A program made the translations under genes and the position numbers. From JADCRZ01 sp041751095 (GTDB lineage: Bacteria > Bacteroidota > Bacteroidia > Chitinophagales > Chitinophagaceae), in contig JBGSYC010000062.1 in the NCBI GenBank assembly GCA_041751095.1, forward strand, positions 1 through 64,000: a DNA stretch of 64,000 bases, written 5' to 3'. How positions within the stretch are numbered: position 1 is the first letter of the stretch; each line of letters starts with the position of its first letter. The notes under the pieces are model-generated. The model made no database searches. It saw only the letters and a list, made by a program, of their open reading frames with translations, and was not told the origin of the DNA. Of the stretch, positions 8,879 to 18,076 are shown in pieces.

Positions 8879-9546
8879 GAATGAATCAGTTTTTTTTCTT
8901 CCAGTCTCTTCAGCCGTAAACGCAGACTCGTGAACCACAGGCCAAGCAATGTCCACCCCGGGATAGCACCCAACCAGAATATTATACGCATTCTGCCATC
9001 GATATCTTTGGTATTAAACGCAGGATTTCCCATACCGCCAGGATGCAGGCTCTCAACTAACCTGGGGATGATCCATATTGTAGGAAAAAGCATGGCAAAA
9101 GCAAAAATGTTATACACGGCTCCTATGCGTGCACGTTTGTCAAGGTCTGTCATTGAATTCCTCAAAACCAGATAAGCAAGATAGATAAGGATGGCAATAG
9201 CTGCGCCTAATTGTTTGGGGTCGTTGCTCCAGAACTTCCCCCAGGTATAATTGGCCCATACCGCACCGGTAACCAAGCCTAAAATGCCGAAGAGTAATCC
9301 GGAGTTTGCAAATTCAACAGCGCTGATATCATGGCCTGCATTACCGGTTCTCAGGTATTTGATCGAATAAACCACAGAAACAATAAAGAAAATCATCATG
9401 CTGAACCACATGGCCACATGGAAATACAGGTTTCTGATCGTTTCATTCAAAATCGGCTTTGCCGGCACGCCTCCAAGAAAACCCGCGATACATGTATACA
9501 CCAGTAAGATCACACAAACTAATTTCCACCATCTTTGGTGTAGCAT
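8875..9546 (-). CDS. ccmC: Cytochrome c biogenesis protein CcmC/CcsA family
   Basis: An integral membrane heme-handling protein of 223 residues with about six predicted transmembrane segments. The tryptophan-rich signature WGKFWSNDPKQ, which binds heme at the outer face of the membrane, is intact, and histidines flank it at NLYFHVAMW and ESLHPG. It works with CcmB and CcmD in delivering heme for covalent attachment to c-type cytochromes. Its stop overlaps the start of the ccmD-like gene. No ccmE or ccmF is nearby, so the rest of the system must lie elsewhere. Confidence 0.92.
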   Translation of the reverse strand: MLHQRWWKLVCVILLVYTCIAGFLGGVPAKPILNETIRNLYFHVAMWFSMMIFFIVSVVYSIKYLRTGNAGHDISAVEFANSGLLFGILGLVTGAVWANYTWGKFWSNDPKQLGAAIAILIYLAYLVLRNSMTDLDKRARIGAVYNIFAFAMLFPTIWIIPRLVESLHPGGMGNPAFNTKDIDGRMRIIFWLGAIPGWTLLGLWFTSLRLRLKRLEEKKLIHS

Positions 9547-9742
9547 AAAAAAGAATTAAACAGAACTGATTTATGAAGGCAGGTATCAGCGGCCTTCAAT
9601 GAATTGTGAGCAAAAATAATGGAAAGGGAAGTAATAAATCAAGTTATTGGCAAATCAGCGAAGTAGTGTTTATCTGAGGCATGTAATGTTGTAAAACGAA
9701 TATACTACCGGCTCTGCTTTGAAGGCGCGCTGTTACCCGTAA

Positions 9743-10393
9743 TCAATCCTTCCATAAAAAGGGGAATAAAATTACAGCGAGTGCTATGATCAGCATGTCG
9801 AGGGCTGCAAGCAGAACAATGATCTGAAGCAGGCTTCCCTGAACTACATCTGTAAATGCGGTGTTGGACAAGCGCATGAGCAAGAGCAATTGGGGAATGA
9901 TCAGCGGAAACCCTAAAATAGCCATCAGCGCAGCATTTTGTTGCGCCCTTGCGGCAATAGCCGAAAGAAAGGTAAACACCAGGCTTAAGCCAAGGCCGCC
10001 AAAAGCAGCAATAGCAAAAAATTTCAACGCATGTTCAAGCGGGTCGCCAAGGAGCAGTTGAAAAAGCAGCAGGCTCAGTATGCTCATGACCATCATAAGC
10101 ATTACATTAAACGCCAGTTTAGCCATAATAAAGTGCCTTGCACCGGCAATAGAATAAAAATACAGCATCCGGCCCCTGCCCTCCTGTAAGAAACTTTTGG
10201 CGACGGCATTCACACATACAAACAATTGTATCATCCAGAACAGGCCATTCCATACTGCAATGTCCGGTTGGCCCATGGTGAGATAGAGGACGAAGATTGT
10301 AGAAACAACATATAGCAAAACACCATAAAAAGTATATTGCTGCCGAATTTCCAGCAGAAGGTCTTTTTTAAAAAGTGCTGCAATTGTTTTCAT
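9743..10393 (-). CDS. ccmB: Heme exporter subunit CcmB
   Basis: The 216-residue, strongly hydrophobic protein has about six transmembrane segments and the N-terminal LFKKDLLLEIRQQ start of CcmB proteins. CcmB is the membrane part of an ABC complex with CcmA that drives release of heme-loaded CcmE in cytochrome c maturation. A run of 196 bases separates it from ccmC; I see no gene in it. The ATPase subunit gene ccmA is not adjacent, which is unlike the proteobacterial ccmABC order. Confidence 0.88.
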   Translation of the reverse strand: MKTIAALFKKDLLLEIRQQYTFYGVLLYVVSTIFVLYLTMGQPDIAVWNGLFWMIQLFVCVNAVAKSFLQEGRGRMLYFYSIAGARHFIMAKLAFNVMLMMVMSILSLLLFQLLLGDPLEHALKFFAIAAFGGLGLSLVFTFLSAIAARAQQNAALMAILGFPLIIPQLLLLMRLSNTAFTDVVQGSLLQIIVLLAALDMLIIALAVILFPFLWKD

Positions 10394-10478
10394 TTGGCGA
10401 TGTAACGGTCAACTTGCCTGTTGCCGGTGTATTTCATATGTTTTGTGCATTATATGGTTGCGAACCCGGGCGAACAGG

Positions 10479-11051
10479 TTAACTCTCCTTCAGATGATAG
10501 CAGTACCTGCATCTTGGCTCGTATAAATCTTTTTCTCCAAGTAAAAACAGCCCGTCCTGTTCTGTTTTACGGTAAGAGTAATTGGCTATATTTCCACATT
10601 TTACGCAAATGGCATGCAACTTGGTTATGTAATCTGCTTTAGCCAAAAGGTACGGTATCTGACCGAAAGGCTTTCCCGCGTAGTCCATGTCGAGGCCTGC
10701 AGCAATTACGCGGGTGCCGCGCAGCGCTAAGCGGTCACACACGTCAGGAAGAAGGTCATCAAAAAACTGGGCTTCATCGATGCCAATAACATTTACGTCG
10801 TTCGCCATCAAAAGAATGGTTTGCGAATTATCAACTGGAGTGGACGGAATAACATTCTCGTCATGGGATACGATATCGAGCTTGTGGTATCTGATATCCG
10901 TTGCAGGCTTAAATATCTCTACTTTAAGGTTTGCAATTTTAGCCCTTTTTAACCGGCGGATAAGTTCTTCTGTTTTCCCGGAAAACATTGAACCGCAAAT
11001 CACTTCGATCCAGCCCCTGCGCTCTCCGTACAAAGTAGGTTCTATAAACAT
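10479..11051 (-). CDS. tdk: Thymidine kinase
   Basis: The enzyme phosphorylates thymidine to dTMP with ATP in the salvage pathway. The 190-residue type II kinase shows the P-loop GSMFSGKTEEL near residue 20, the DEAQFF motif near 95, and two cysteine pairs (CVKCGN and CRYC) that form the structural zinc site. Length is normal. A TAnnTTTG match on the same strand (TACATTTG, plus-strand positions 11112-11119) lies about 60 bases before the start and could be its -7 element. It is divergent from the next gene. Confidence 0.96.
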   Translation of the reverse strand: MFIEPTLYGERRGWIEVICGSMFSGKTEELIRRLKRAKIANLKVEIFKPATDIRYHKLDIVSHDENVIPSTPVDNSQTILLMANDVNVIGIDEAQFFDDLLPDVCDRLALRGTRVIAAGLDMDYAGKPFGQIPYLLAKADYITKLHAICVKCGNIANYSYRKTEQDGLFLLGEKDLYEPRCRYCYHLKES

Positions 11052-11128
11052 GGAATACAGAGAATTAACTACCTTTAAGTGTCGTTTCTAAATTCAATAG
11101 TGTCATCAATTCAAATGTACCATAACAA

Positions 11129-11875
11129 ATGGAAAGAATACGAGCCCTGATTAATAAATTGCACAAGCAATCAGGTGATAATGCCGATGCTTCTGCCATG
11201 ATGGTTACTGTACAGCTTTTGCACTTCGAACTGGCGCAAATGACCTCTGCGGCTCCAAGAGAAATGGGTACCGGGAAAGTGGCCGTTGTTCTTCCTTCGG
11301 CCGGTACAATGATTTATTTTCCCGGAGACAATACGGTGCCAACTCCGGGCGACTCCCGGGTTACAAATGGTGTGGCAGCCGGCACAACGTTCAGTCCTTC
11401 CAGCTCACGGGAACAATATGAACCTATTATCAATAAAGTTGAAAAAGCCGCAGTTCCTCCGGAAGCCCGGAAAACTGACCAGTCCGGGTGGCTTTTTGAT
11501 CCTGTTCAGGAAATTCCCACACTTTCGCATCAGAATGAGTTTAAGGAAATGAACGATGCGTTCGGCCAGTTTGGCTCGTCCGTCAATGATACTTTAAAGA
11601 CCGGGAATACTGAACTTGCCTCGGTACTAACAGACGCTCCTGTGCGTGATCTGAAAAAGGCAATTGGTATCAATGATCGTTTTGTTTTTTTAAGTGAATT
11701 GTTTCGTGGTGATGAGGCGATGTACGAACGTAGCATCAAAACGATCAATAATTTTCGTATTTACCCTGAAGCCGAATACTGGATGGAAAGAGAGCTGAAG
11801 GTAAAGCTGGGATGGGATGAAAAAAAGGAGGTGGTCAAGCAGTTCAGCCAGCTGGTAAAACGGCGATTTTCTTAA
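11129..11875 (+). CDS. Conserved protein of unknown function
   Basis: A 248-residue soluble protein. The N-terminal third is a short helical region (MERIRALINKLHKQ onward), the middle is rich in proline, glycine and serine and looks disordered, and the last 70 residues form an ordered segment with the phrase KKAIGINDRFVFLSELFRGD. That C-terminal phrase is familiar from uncharacterised proteins across Bacteroidota. I cannot assign a function. It converges on waaA, and the two stop codons share the four bases TTAA at 11872-11875. Confidence 0.75.
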   Translation: MERIRALINKLHKQSGDNADASAMMVTVQLLHFELAQMTSAAPREMGTGKVAVVLPSAGTMIYFPGDNTVPTPGDSRVTNGVAAGTTFSPSSSREQYEPIINKVEKAAVPPEARKTDQSGWLFDPVQEIPTLSHQNEFKEMNDAFGQFGSSVNDTLKTGNTELASVLTDAPVRDLKKAIGINDRFVFLSELFRGDEAMYERSIKTINNFRIYPEAEYWMERELKVKLGWDEKKEVVKQFSQLVKRRFS

Positions 11876-13182
11876 CGTTTTGTAGCCAGCAGCGATTTTC
11901 CAAAGCCTTGTTGAACAATATAATCAAGTATTTTTTGCTTCGCCCCTTTTTTCGAGTAAACATAACCCGCCGAAGCTTTGCATGCTTTCTCATATTTATG
12001 TTTATCGCTGAGCAGCAGGTTTAGTCTCTCCTCAAGCTGCAATGCGTTTTCCACCGGAAAAGCCCCTCCTGAATTTACCAGCTCCTCAGCTTCTATATAT
12101 TTGTCAAAAACAGGACCGAATACAACCGGCTTGCCGTATACGGCTGCTTCCAGCACGTTATGTACGCCATCCTGTCCAAAACCTCCGCCTATGTAAGACA
12201 CTGAAGCGTATTTGTACAATCTGGAAAGCATGCCAATATTATCAATGATCAGTACATTAACGCCGGAATAAGCAGGAGAGGGAAGAAGTTTATCAGCGTC
12301 AGGTTTCTTAACAACCGGAAGTTGTGAAAAAAAAACTGAATTTCTGAATAGTTTTTTCACCTGCCGAAGGTGGGCAGGGCCGATTTCATGCGGAGCGATT
12401 ATAAACCTGATCTCCGGGTGAACATTGGCAAAATGGCTTAACTCTTCTTCATCTTCCAGCCAGGTGCTCCCGGCCACGATAACGTCTTTTGCATGGCAGA
12501 ATTCTTCTATGCGTTCGATCGCTTCAGAATTTCCGGCGATCTCAATAACCCTGTCAAAGCGGGTATCACCACTGACCGTAACATTATTTTTCAAACCAAT
12601 AGTGTTAAGTAATGTTGCGGATTCATTGTCCTGGACAAATATCTGCGTAAAGCAATGTAACATCCTCCTGTATAAGCTGCCATAGGGTTTAAAAAATAGC
12701 TGGTGCCTCCTGAAAATGGCTGATATCAGCAGTAATGGGATGTTCCTTCTTTTTACTTCGGTAATGTAATAATACCAGTATTCGTACTTTACCCATAATA
12801 TTAAAGCGGGGTTAATAATGTTAAGAAATTCTTTGGCATTTCCGGCAGAATCAACGGGTAAATAAAAAATGAAGTCGGCCCCCTCGTATGTTTTTTTTTC
12901 TTCATAACCGGAAGGAGAAAAAAAAGTGAGCACTATACAGACTTCCGGGTAATACCGTTTTAGGTTTTCCAGTACCGGTCTTCCCTGCTCAAATTCCCCA
13001 AGAGATGCACAGTGCATCCATACAACTTTTTTCAAGTCTGTATTGCCCAACGATGACCTGATGTGTCCGAATATATTTCTTCTGCCCTTTAGCCACAAGC
13101 TGGCCTTGGTATTCCAGGGACCTGACAAAATCATCCCGGTTTTATACAGCTTCAAAAAGACATTATACGCGGTTAATAGCAA
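11872..13182 (-). CDS. waaA: 3-deoxy-D-manno-octulosonic acid (Kdo) transferase
   Basis: WaaA transfers Kdo from CMP-Kdo to lipid A precursor at the inner face of the inner membrane. The 436-residue protein has the N-terminal membrane anchor, the WMHCASLGEFEQGRP segment with the catalytic-type glutamate (Glu63), and the C-terminal GT-B nucleotide-binding part with GGGFGQDGVHNVLEAA and the EAAVYGKPVVFGP block. It shows that the organism builds a Kdo-containing lipopolysaccharide core. It is divergent from the nucleotide-sugar operon, and a -7 element candidate lies at 13206-13213. Confidence 0.94.
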   Translation of the reverse strand: MLLTAYNVFLKLYKTGMILSGPWNTKASLWLKGRRNIFGHIRSSLGNTDLKKVVWMHCASLGEFEQGRPVLENLKRYYPEVCIVLTFFSPSGYEEKKTYEGADFIFYLPVDSAGNAKEFLNIINPALILWVKYEYWYYYITEVKRRNIPLLLISAIFRRHQLFFKPYGSLYRRMLHCFTQIFVQDNESATLLNTIGLKNNVTVSGDTRFDRVIEIAGNSEAIERIEEFCHAKDVIVAGSTWLEDEEELSHFANVHPEIRFIIAPHEIGPAHLRQVKKLFRNSVFFSQLPVVKKPDADKLLPSPAYSGVNVLIIDNIGMLSRLYKYASVSYIGGGFGQDGVHNVLEAAVYGKPVVFGPVFDKYIEAEELVNSGGAFPVENALQLEERLNLLLSDKHKYEKACKASAGYVYSKKGAKQKILDYIVQQGFGKSLLATKR

Positions 13183-13205
13183 GTCTGGAAGATTGGTGTT
13201 GGCGG

Positions 13206-13213
13206 CAAAATTA
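13206..13213 (-). promoter_or_regulatory. candidate -7 element for waaA
   Basis: The reverse strand reads TAATTTTG, an exact match to the Bacteroidota -7 consensus TAnnTTTG, 24 bases before the waaA start. No TTG was found at the expected distance upstream, so only half of the promoter is supported. Confidence 0.35.
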
Positions 13214-13222
13214 AAATCAAAC

Positions 13223-13252
13223 TTCCATGCTACCTATATTTAATTACTTTTG
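13223..13252 (+). promoter_or_regulatory. candidate promoter of the nucleotide-sugar operon
   Basis: TACTTTTG at 13245-13252 matches the -7 consensus TAnnTTTG exactly. TTC at 13223-13225, with a 19-base spacer, stands where TTG is expected (one mismatch). The start codon of the first gene follows 20 bases later, so the leader would be very short. Confidence 0.45.
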
Positions 13253-13271
13253 CGCCTCATAACACAGCATT

Positions 13272-14402
13272 ATGCATCCTGTTCAGATGGTAGATACCAG
13301 GCGCCAGTACCTGAAGATTAAAAATGAGGTGGATGCGGCAATTGGGTCTGTGATCGATAGCTCAGTGTTTATTGGAGGCAGGGTAGTGGAGGAATTTGCA
13401 AATAACCTGGCCACATATAACGATTCGAAACACGTGATTCCCTGTGCGAACGGCACAGATGCCCTGCAAATCGCGATGATGGCGCTGGGCCTTAAGCCGG
13501 GCGACGAAGTGATCACCCCCTCTTTTACTTATATTGCTACCGTGGAGGTAATTGCATTACTGAAGCTTACACCGGTGTTTGTTGATGTGGATCCGAAAAC
13601 GTTTTGCATCGACCCCCATGGGATTGAAGAAGCGATAACTGCTGCCACCAAAGCGATTGTACCGGTTCACTTATATGGCCAGCCTGCTGCGATGGAAGAA
13701 ATTATGCAGATAGCCCACAAGCACAATTTGTTTGTGATTGAAGACAACGCCCAATCGATAGGCGCCGATTATATTTTCAGCGACGGTACAAGGAAAAAAA
13801 CAGGCAGCATTGGTACGATCGGGTGCACTTCTTTCTATCCTTCTAAAAATCTGGGATGTTTTGGTGACGGAGGGGCAATATTCACAAACGATGACGCGTT
13901 AGCGGGTAAGATCAAAATGATTGCTAATCATGGCCAGAGTAAGCGCTATTATCATGATGTTGTGGGATGCAACAGCAGGTTAGACGCTATTCAGGCAGCG
14001 GTATTGACTGTGAAATTAAAGAAGCTGGATGAGTACAATGCCGCAAGAAGAATAGCTGCCGATTATTACACTCAGGCATTTGCAGGAGATAAGGCGATAG
14101 TAACTCCCTTTACCTCTACCCACCGTAATCATGTTTTCCATCAGTACACAATAATATTAGACGGAGTTGACAGGGAGGGCCTGCATGTATTTCTTTCTGA
14201 AAGAAATATTCCATCCATGATATATTACCCGGTACCGGCCCACAGGCAAAAAATGTTTGGGGGGGTGGGAAAACAAAATTTCAAATTACCCGTTACGGAT
14301 TGGCTGGCTCAAAGAGTGATCTCTTTGCCGATGCATACCGAGCTTGATGAAGATCAGCTTGTATGCATTACCGAAACCATAACTGAATTTATAAATCACT
14401 AA
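13272..14402 (+). CDS. DegT/DnrJ/EryC1/StrS sugar aminotransferase, WbpE-like
   Basis: A PLP-dependent enzyme of 376 residues that adds an amino group to a keto nucleotide sugar. The family pattern is complete: CANGTDALQ binds the cofactor phosphate, EDNAQSIGA carries the ring-stacking aspartate, and the PLP lysine is in SFYPSKNLGCFGDGG. Among its relatives the wording is closest to WbpE, which aminates UDP-3-keto-GlcNAcA (comparison from memory). It is the first gene of the operon. A WbpA-like dehydrogenase is three genes downstream, but the WbpB oxidase and WbpD acetyltransferase of that pathway are not here. Confidence 0.85.
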   Translation: MHPVQMVDTRRQYLKIKNEVDAAIGSVIDSSVFIGGRVVEEFANNLATYNDSKHVIPCANGTDALQIAMMALGLKPGDEVITPSFTYIATVEVIALLKLTPVFVDVDPKTFCIDPHGIEEAITAATKAIVPVHLYGQPAAMEEIMQIAHKHNLFVIEDNAQSIGADYIFSDGTRKKTGSIGTIGCTSFYPSKNLGCFGDGGAIFTNDDALAGKIKMIANHGQSKRYYHDVVGCNSRLDAIQAAVLTVKLKKLDEYNAARRIAADYYTQAFAGDKAIVTPFTSTHRNHVFHQYTIILDGVDREGLHVFLSERNIPSMIYYPVPAHRQKMFGGVGKQNFKLPVTDWLAQRVISLPMHTELDEDQLVCITETITEFINH

Positions 14403-14412
14403 ACGTTAAACG

Positions 14413-15753
14413 ATGAAAATTGCTGTTGTAGGCACCGGATATGTTGGATTAGTTACCGGTACCTGTTTCGCGGAAACCGGAAATGAAGTAATATGTGTAG
14501 ACATTGACAAGCACAAGATCGATAAGCTTACCAATGGTCAGATAACTATTTACGAGCCCGGTCTGGAAAAATTATTTCTCCGGAATCTCAAGGAAGACCG
14601 TCTTCATTTTACTACAGACCTTGAGCAGGGTATAAAAGATGCGGCTATTATTTTCCTGGCGCTACCTACCCCTCCGGGCGAAGATGGGTCTGCCGACCTG
14701 AAATACGTTCTTGGCTGTTCCGGCGATATCGGAAAGCTGCTTACCGACTACAAGGTAATCGTTGATAAAAGCACGGTTCCGGTGGGAACGGCCGAAAAAG
14801 TAAGGGCCGCCATCGCTGCGAATTTCGAGGGGGAATTTGATGTAGTGTCAAACCCGGAATTCTTGCGCGAAGGGGTGGCTGTTGAAGACTTCATGAAACC
14901 CGACCGCGTAGTGATAGGAACAAGCTCTGAGAGAGCAAAAAAAGTAATGGGAGATCTTTATGCGCCTTTTGTACGTCAGGGAAACCCTGTGATTTTTATG
15001 GACGAGCGTTCAGCTGAACTGACCAAATATGCGGCGAACTCCTTTCTGGCTACAAAAATTTCATTCATGAATGAAATTGCCCAGTTGTGCGAACGGCTGG
15101 AAGCTGACGTAGACATGGTGAGAAGGGGTATCGGCAGCGATGAGAGAATAGGTAAACGATTCCTTTTCCCTGGCATCGGTTATGGCGGCAGTTGCTTTCC
15201 TAAAGACGTGCAGGCTCTTGTGAAGTCATCCACTGAGATACAATACGATTTCAAGATATTGAACGCGGTAATGGAAGTAAACGAGCGTCAGAAACTACAC
15301 CTGATGCCGAAAATAAAGCGTCATTTCAAAGGTGACCTGAAGGGCAAACACTTCGCCTTGTGGGGATTGGCTTTTAAACCAAACACCGATGATATACGCG
15401 AAGCACCAGCTTTATACATGATTGATGCGTTTATTGAAGAAGGTGCAACGGTTACCGCGTTCGACCCTGAAGCCATGCCTAACGTAAAAAATTTAATAGG
15501 CGACAAGATCACTTATGCTGAAAGCCAGTACGAAGCATTGAAGGGAGCTGACGCTTTGGTGATTGCTACGGAATGGAATGAATTCCGGACACCGGATTTC
15601 TTAAAGATTGTTTCAACGTTGAAAAGCAAGACCATCTTTGACGGCCGTAATTTGTTCGACACAGAAGCGATAAGAGGTTTGGGATTTTATTACGAAAGTA
15701 TAGGCAGGCCTTCTTCAATTCAACTTAATCATCAAGAAAATGGAAAGAAATAG
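14413..15753 (+). CDS. ugd: UDP-glucose 6-dehydrogenase
   Basis: It oxidises UDP-glucose to UDP-glucuronate with two NAD+. The 446-residue chain starts with the Rossmann motif GTGYVGLVTG, has the STVPVGTAEK segment, and carries the catalytic cysteine at about residue 261 in GYGGSCFPKD. The product is the substrate of the next gene's enzyme, UDP-xylose synthase. The start is 10 bases after the aminotransferase stop, and its end overlaps the next gene by 14 bases. Confidence 0.94.
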   Translation: MKIAVVGTGYVGLVTGTCFAETGNEVICVDIDKHKIDKLTNGQITIYEPGLEKLFLRNLKEDRLHFTTDLEQGIKDAAIIFLALPTPPGEDGSADLKYVLGCSGDIGKLLTDYKVIVDKSTVPVGTAEKVRAAIAANFEGEFDVVSNPEFLREGVAVEDFMKPDRVVIGTSSERAKKVMGDLYAPFVRQGNPVIFMDERSAELTKYAANSFLATKISFMNEIAQLCERLEADVDMVRRGIGSDERIGKRFLFPGIGYGGSCFPKDVQALVKSSTEIQYDFKILNAVMEVNERQKLHLMPKIKRHFKGDLKGKHFALWGLAFKPNTDDIREAPALYMIDAFIEEGATVTAFDPEAMPNVKNLIGDKITYAESQYEALKGADALVIATEWNEFRTPDFLKIVSTLKSKTIFDGRNLFDTEAIRGLGFYYESIGRPSSIQLNHQENGKK

Positions 15754-16723
15754 AGTACTCATCACAGGGGCCGCCGGCTTTTTAGGGTCGCATCTCTGTG
15801 ACCGGTTTATCAAGGAGGGTTATGATGTAATTGGGATGGATAATCTTGTAACGGGTGATTTAAAAAATATAGAACACCTTTTTAAGCTGGAGCAATTCGA
15901 ATTCTATCATCAGGATGTATCAAGCTATATTCATATCCCCGGCGAATTAAAATATATTCTGCATTTTGCCTCACCTGCAAGTCCGATAGATTATTTGAAG
16001 ATACCCATTCAAACACTCAAGGTTGGTTCGTTGGGAACGCACAATTGTTTAGGGCTGGCAAAGGCAAAAAATGCCAGGATGCTTATTGCGTCCACTTCTG
16101 AAATTTATGGCGATCCGCTTGTTCACCCCCAAACCGAAGAATACTGGGGCAATGTAAACCCTGTAGGTCCGAGGGGAGTTTATGATGAGGCTAAACGTTT
16201 CCAGGAAGCGATCACCATGGCCTACCATAACTTTCACGGCCTCGAAACAAGGATTGTACGTATTTTCAATACTTATGGTCCGCGGATGAGGTTAAACGAT
16301 GGCAGGGCATTGCCCGCGTTTATCGGTCAGGCACTTCGTGGCGAAGATCTTACTGTGTTTGGGGATGGAAGCCAGACACGAAGTTTTTGTTACGTTGACG
16401 ACCTGGTAGAAGGTATTTACCGGTTATTAATGAGCGATTATGCACAACCGGTAAACATTGGAAATCCCGACGAAATATCGTTAAAAGATTTCGCAGAAGA
16501 AATCATCAGACTTACGGGAACCTCACAGAAAATCAGCTACCTTCCCTTGCCAACGGATGATCCTAAACAAAGAAAGCCGGATATTACCAAGGCCAGAGAG
16601 ATACTGGGATGGTTTCCGAAGATCAGCAGAACGGAAGGATTGAAAATAACCTATGAATATTTTAAATCTCTTCCGCAGGAAGAATTAACAAAACAACCCA
16701 AAGAGTTTAAAAGCAGGAAATAA
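15740..16723 (+). CDS. uxs: UDP-glucuronate decarboxylase (UDP-xylose synthase)
   Basis: An extended short-chain dehydrogenase of 327 residues that converts UDP-glucuronate to UDP-xylose. It has GAAGFLGSHL for NAD, the ASPASPIDY segment typical of UXS, the STSEIYGDP motif and the catalytic pair in YDEAKR. The later GDGSQTRSFCYVDDLVEG is also a UXS hallmark. It overlaps ugd by 14 bases and ends in TAATG shared with the next start, so the three genes are probably translated together. Confidence 0.92.
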   Translation: MERNRVLITGAAGFLGSHLCDRFIKEGYDVIGMDNLVTGDLKNIEHLFKLEQFEFYHQDVSSYIHIPGELKYILHFASPASPIDYLKIPIQTLKVGSLGTHNCLGLAKAKNARMLIASTSEIYGDPLVHPQTEEYWGNVNPVGPRGVYDEAKRFQEAITMAYHNFHGLETRIVRIFNTYGPRMRLNDGRALPAFIGQALRGEDLTVFGDGSQTRSFCYVDDLVEGIYRLLMSDYAQPVNIGNPDEISLKDFAEEIIRLTGTSQKISYLPLPTDDPKQRKPDITKAREILGWFPKISRTEGLKITYEYFKSLPQEELTKQPKEFKSRK

Positions 16724-18018
16724 TGTTGATTTATCAGGACCTGGTGGATAAAAAAGCAAAGTTAGCGGTTATAGGTCTGGGTTATGTAGGGTTGCCTATT
16801 GCATTAGCGTTTGCCCGTAAACTTTCTGTTATTGGTTTTGATATAAATGCAGAACGCATTGGCATGATGAAGCAGGGTATCGACCCGAGTAAAGAACTCG
16901 ATAAGGAAGCCTTCGAGAATAAAGATATCTCCTTTACCACTGATCCCGCAGTACTGAAAGAGGCGAGGTTTTTTGTTATCGCCGTTCCTACACCGGTAGA
17001 CGACCATAAAGTACCTGATCTTACTCCGGTGCAAAGGGCTTCAGGCACTATCGGAAAGGTGATCAAAAAGGGTGATTACGTGGTATTCGAATCTACTGTT
17101 TACCCGGGATGTACAGAAGAAGATTGCCTGCCGATCATTGAGGAGTTATCAGGATTTACGTTTTGCACGGACTTCAAACTCGGTTATTCGCCGGAACGGA
17201 TTAATCCGGGAGATAAGGTGCACACCTTAGCGAATACGGTAAAAATCGTTTCCGGATGCGACGAGCAATCATTGGATGAGATCGCAAAAACATATGAGAT
17301 TGTTGTAGAAGCCGGTGTTCACCGTGCCCCCAGCATTAAAGTTGCAGAAGCCGGAAAAATCATTGAGAATACACAGCGTGATCTCAATATTTCGCTGATG
17401 AACGAATTGTCTATCATTTTTGACAGAATCGGAATAAACACGTACGATGTTATTGAAGCCGCAGGGACGAAATGGAATTTTTTAAAATATTCACCAGGGC
17501 TAGTCGGTGGGCATTGTATTGGCGTAGATCCATATTACCTTACCTATAAAGCACAACAGCTTGGTTACAATTCAAAAGTGATCTCCGCAGGCCGGTTTGT
17601 AAACGATGACATGCCCCGTTATGTTTCAAAAAAAGTTGTTCAGCACATCATAAAGAATTCCCCCGATACCGCCCGGGCGAAAATACTGGTTTTAGGGGCA
17701 ACTTTTAAAGAAAATGTAAGTGACGTCCGCAATTCGAAAGTGGCAGATATGGTCAAAGACCTGCTTGAATATTCTTTATCGGTAGATTTTGTTGATCCTC
17801 ACGCCGATGCAAAAGAAGTTCAGCGTGAATATGGATTGACTATGACAGAAGAAATAGGAAGTAATTACGATGCGGTGATTCTTGCCGTTGCTCATGACAG
17901 GTATAAAAATCTGTCGGAGGATTACCTGTTAAGTATAACAAATCCAAAAGCATTGTTTGCGGATCTGAAAGGCTTGTACCGCAGAAAATTCAGACAGATA
18001 AAATATTGGAGCCTCTGA
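16723..18018 (+). CDS. Nucleotide sugar dehydrogenase, TviB/WbpA type
   Basis: A 431-residue dehydrogenase of the UDP-glucose/GDP-mannose family. It has the Rossmann motif VIGLGYVGLP, the ESTVYPGCTEE segment, and catalytic Cys265 in GGHCIGVDPYYL. The NTQRDLNISLMNEL and AAGTKWNFL blocks are those of the TviB/WbpA group, which oxidise UDP-GlcNAc or UDP-GalNAc to the uronic acid. The exact sugar cannot be told by eye. The ATG shares one base with the uxs stop. Confidence 0.88.
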   Translation: MLIYQDLVDKKAKLAVIGLGYVGLPIALAFARKLSVIGFDINAERIGMMKQGIDPSKELDKEAFENKDISFTTDPAVLKEARFFVIAVPTPVDDHKVPDLTPVQRASGTIGKVIKKGDYVVFESTVYPGCTEEDCLPIIEELSGFTFCTDFKLGYSPERINPGDKVHTLANTVKIVSGCDEQSLDEIAKTYEIVVEAGVHRAPSIKVAEAGKIIENTQRDLNISLMNELSIIFDRIGINTYDVIEAAGTKWNFLKYSPGLVGGHCIGVDPYYLTYKAQQLGYNSKVISAGRFVNDDMPRYVSKKVVQHIIKNSPDTARAKILVLGATFKENVSDVRNSKVADMVKDLLEYSLSVDFVDPHADAKEVQREYGLTMTEEIGSNYDAVILAVAHDRYKNLSEDYLLSITNPKALFADLKGLYRRKFRQIKYWSL

Positions 18019-18076
18019 ATTTTTTTCAGGTATTTTTTGAAAGATGAATTGAAGTATCTGTATAACACCTGCTGAT

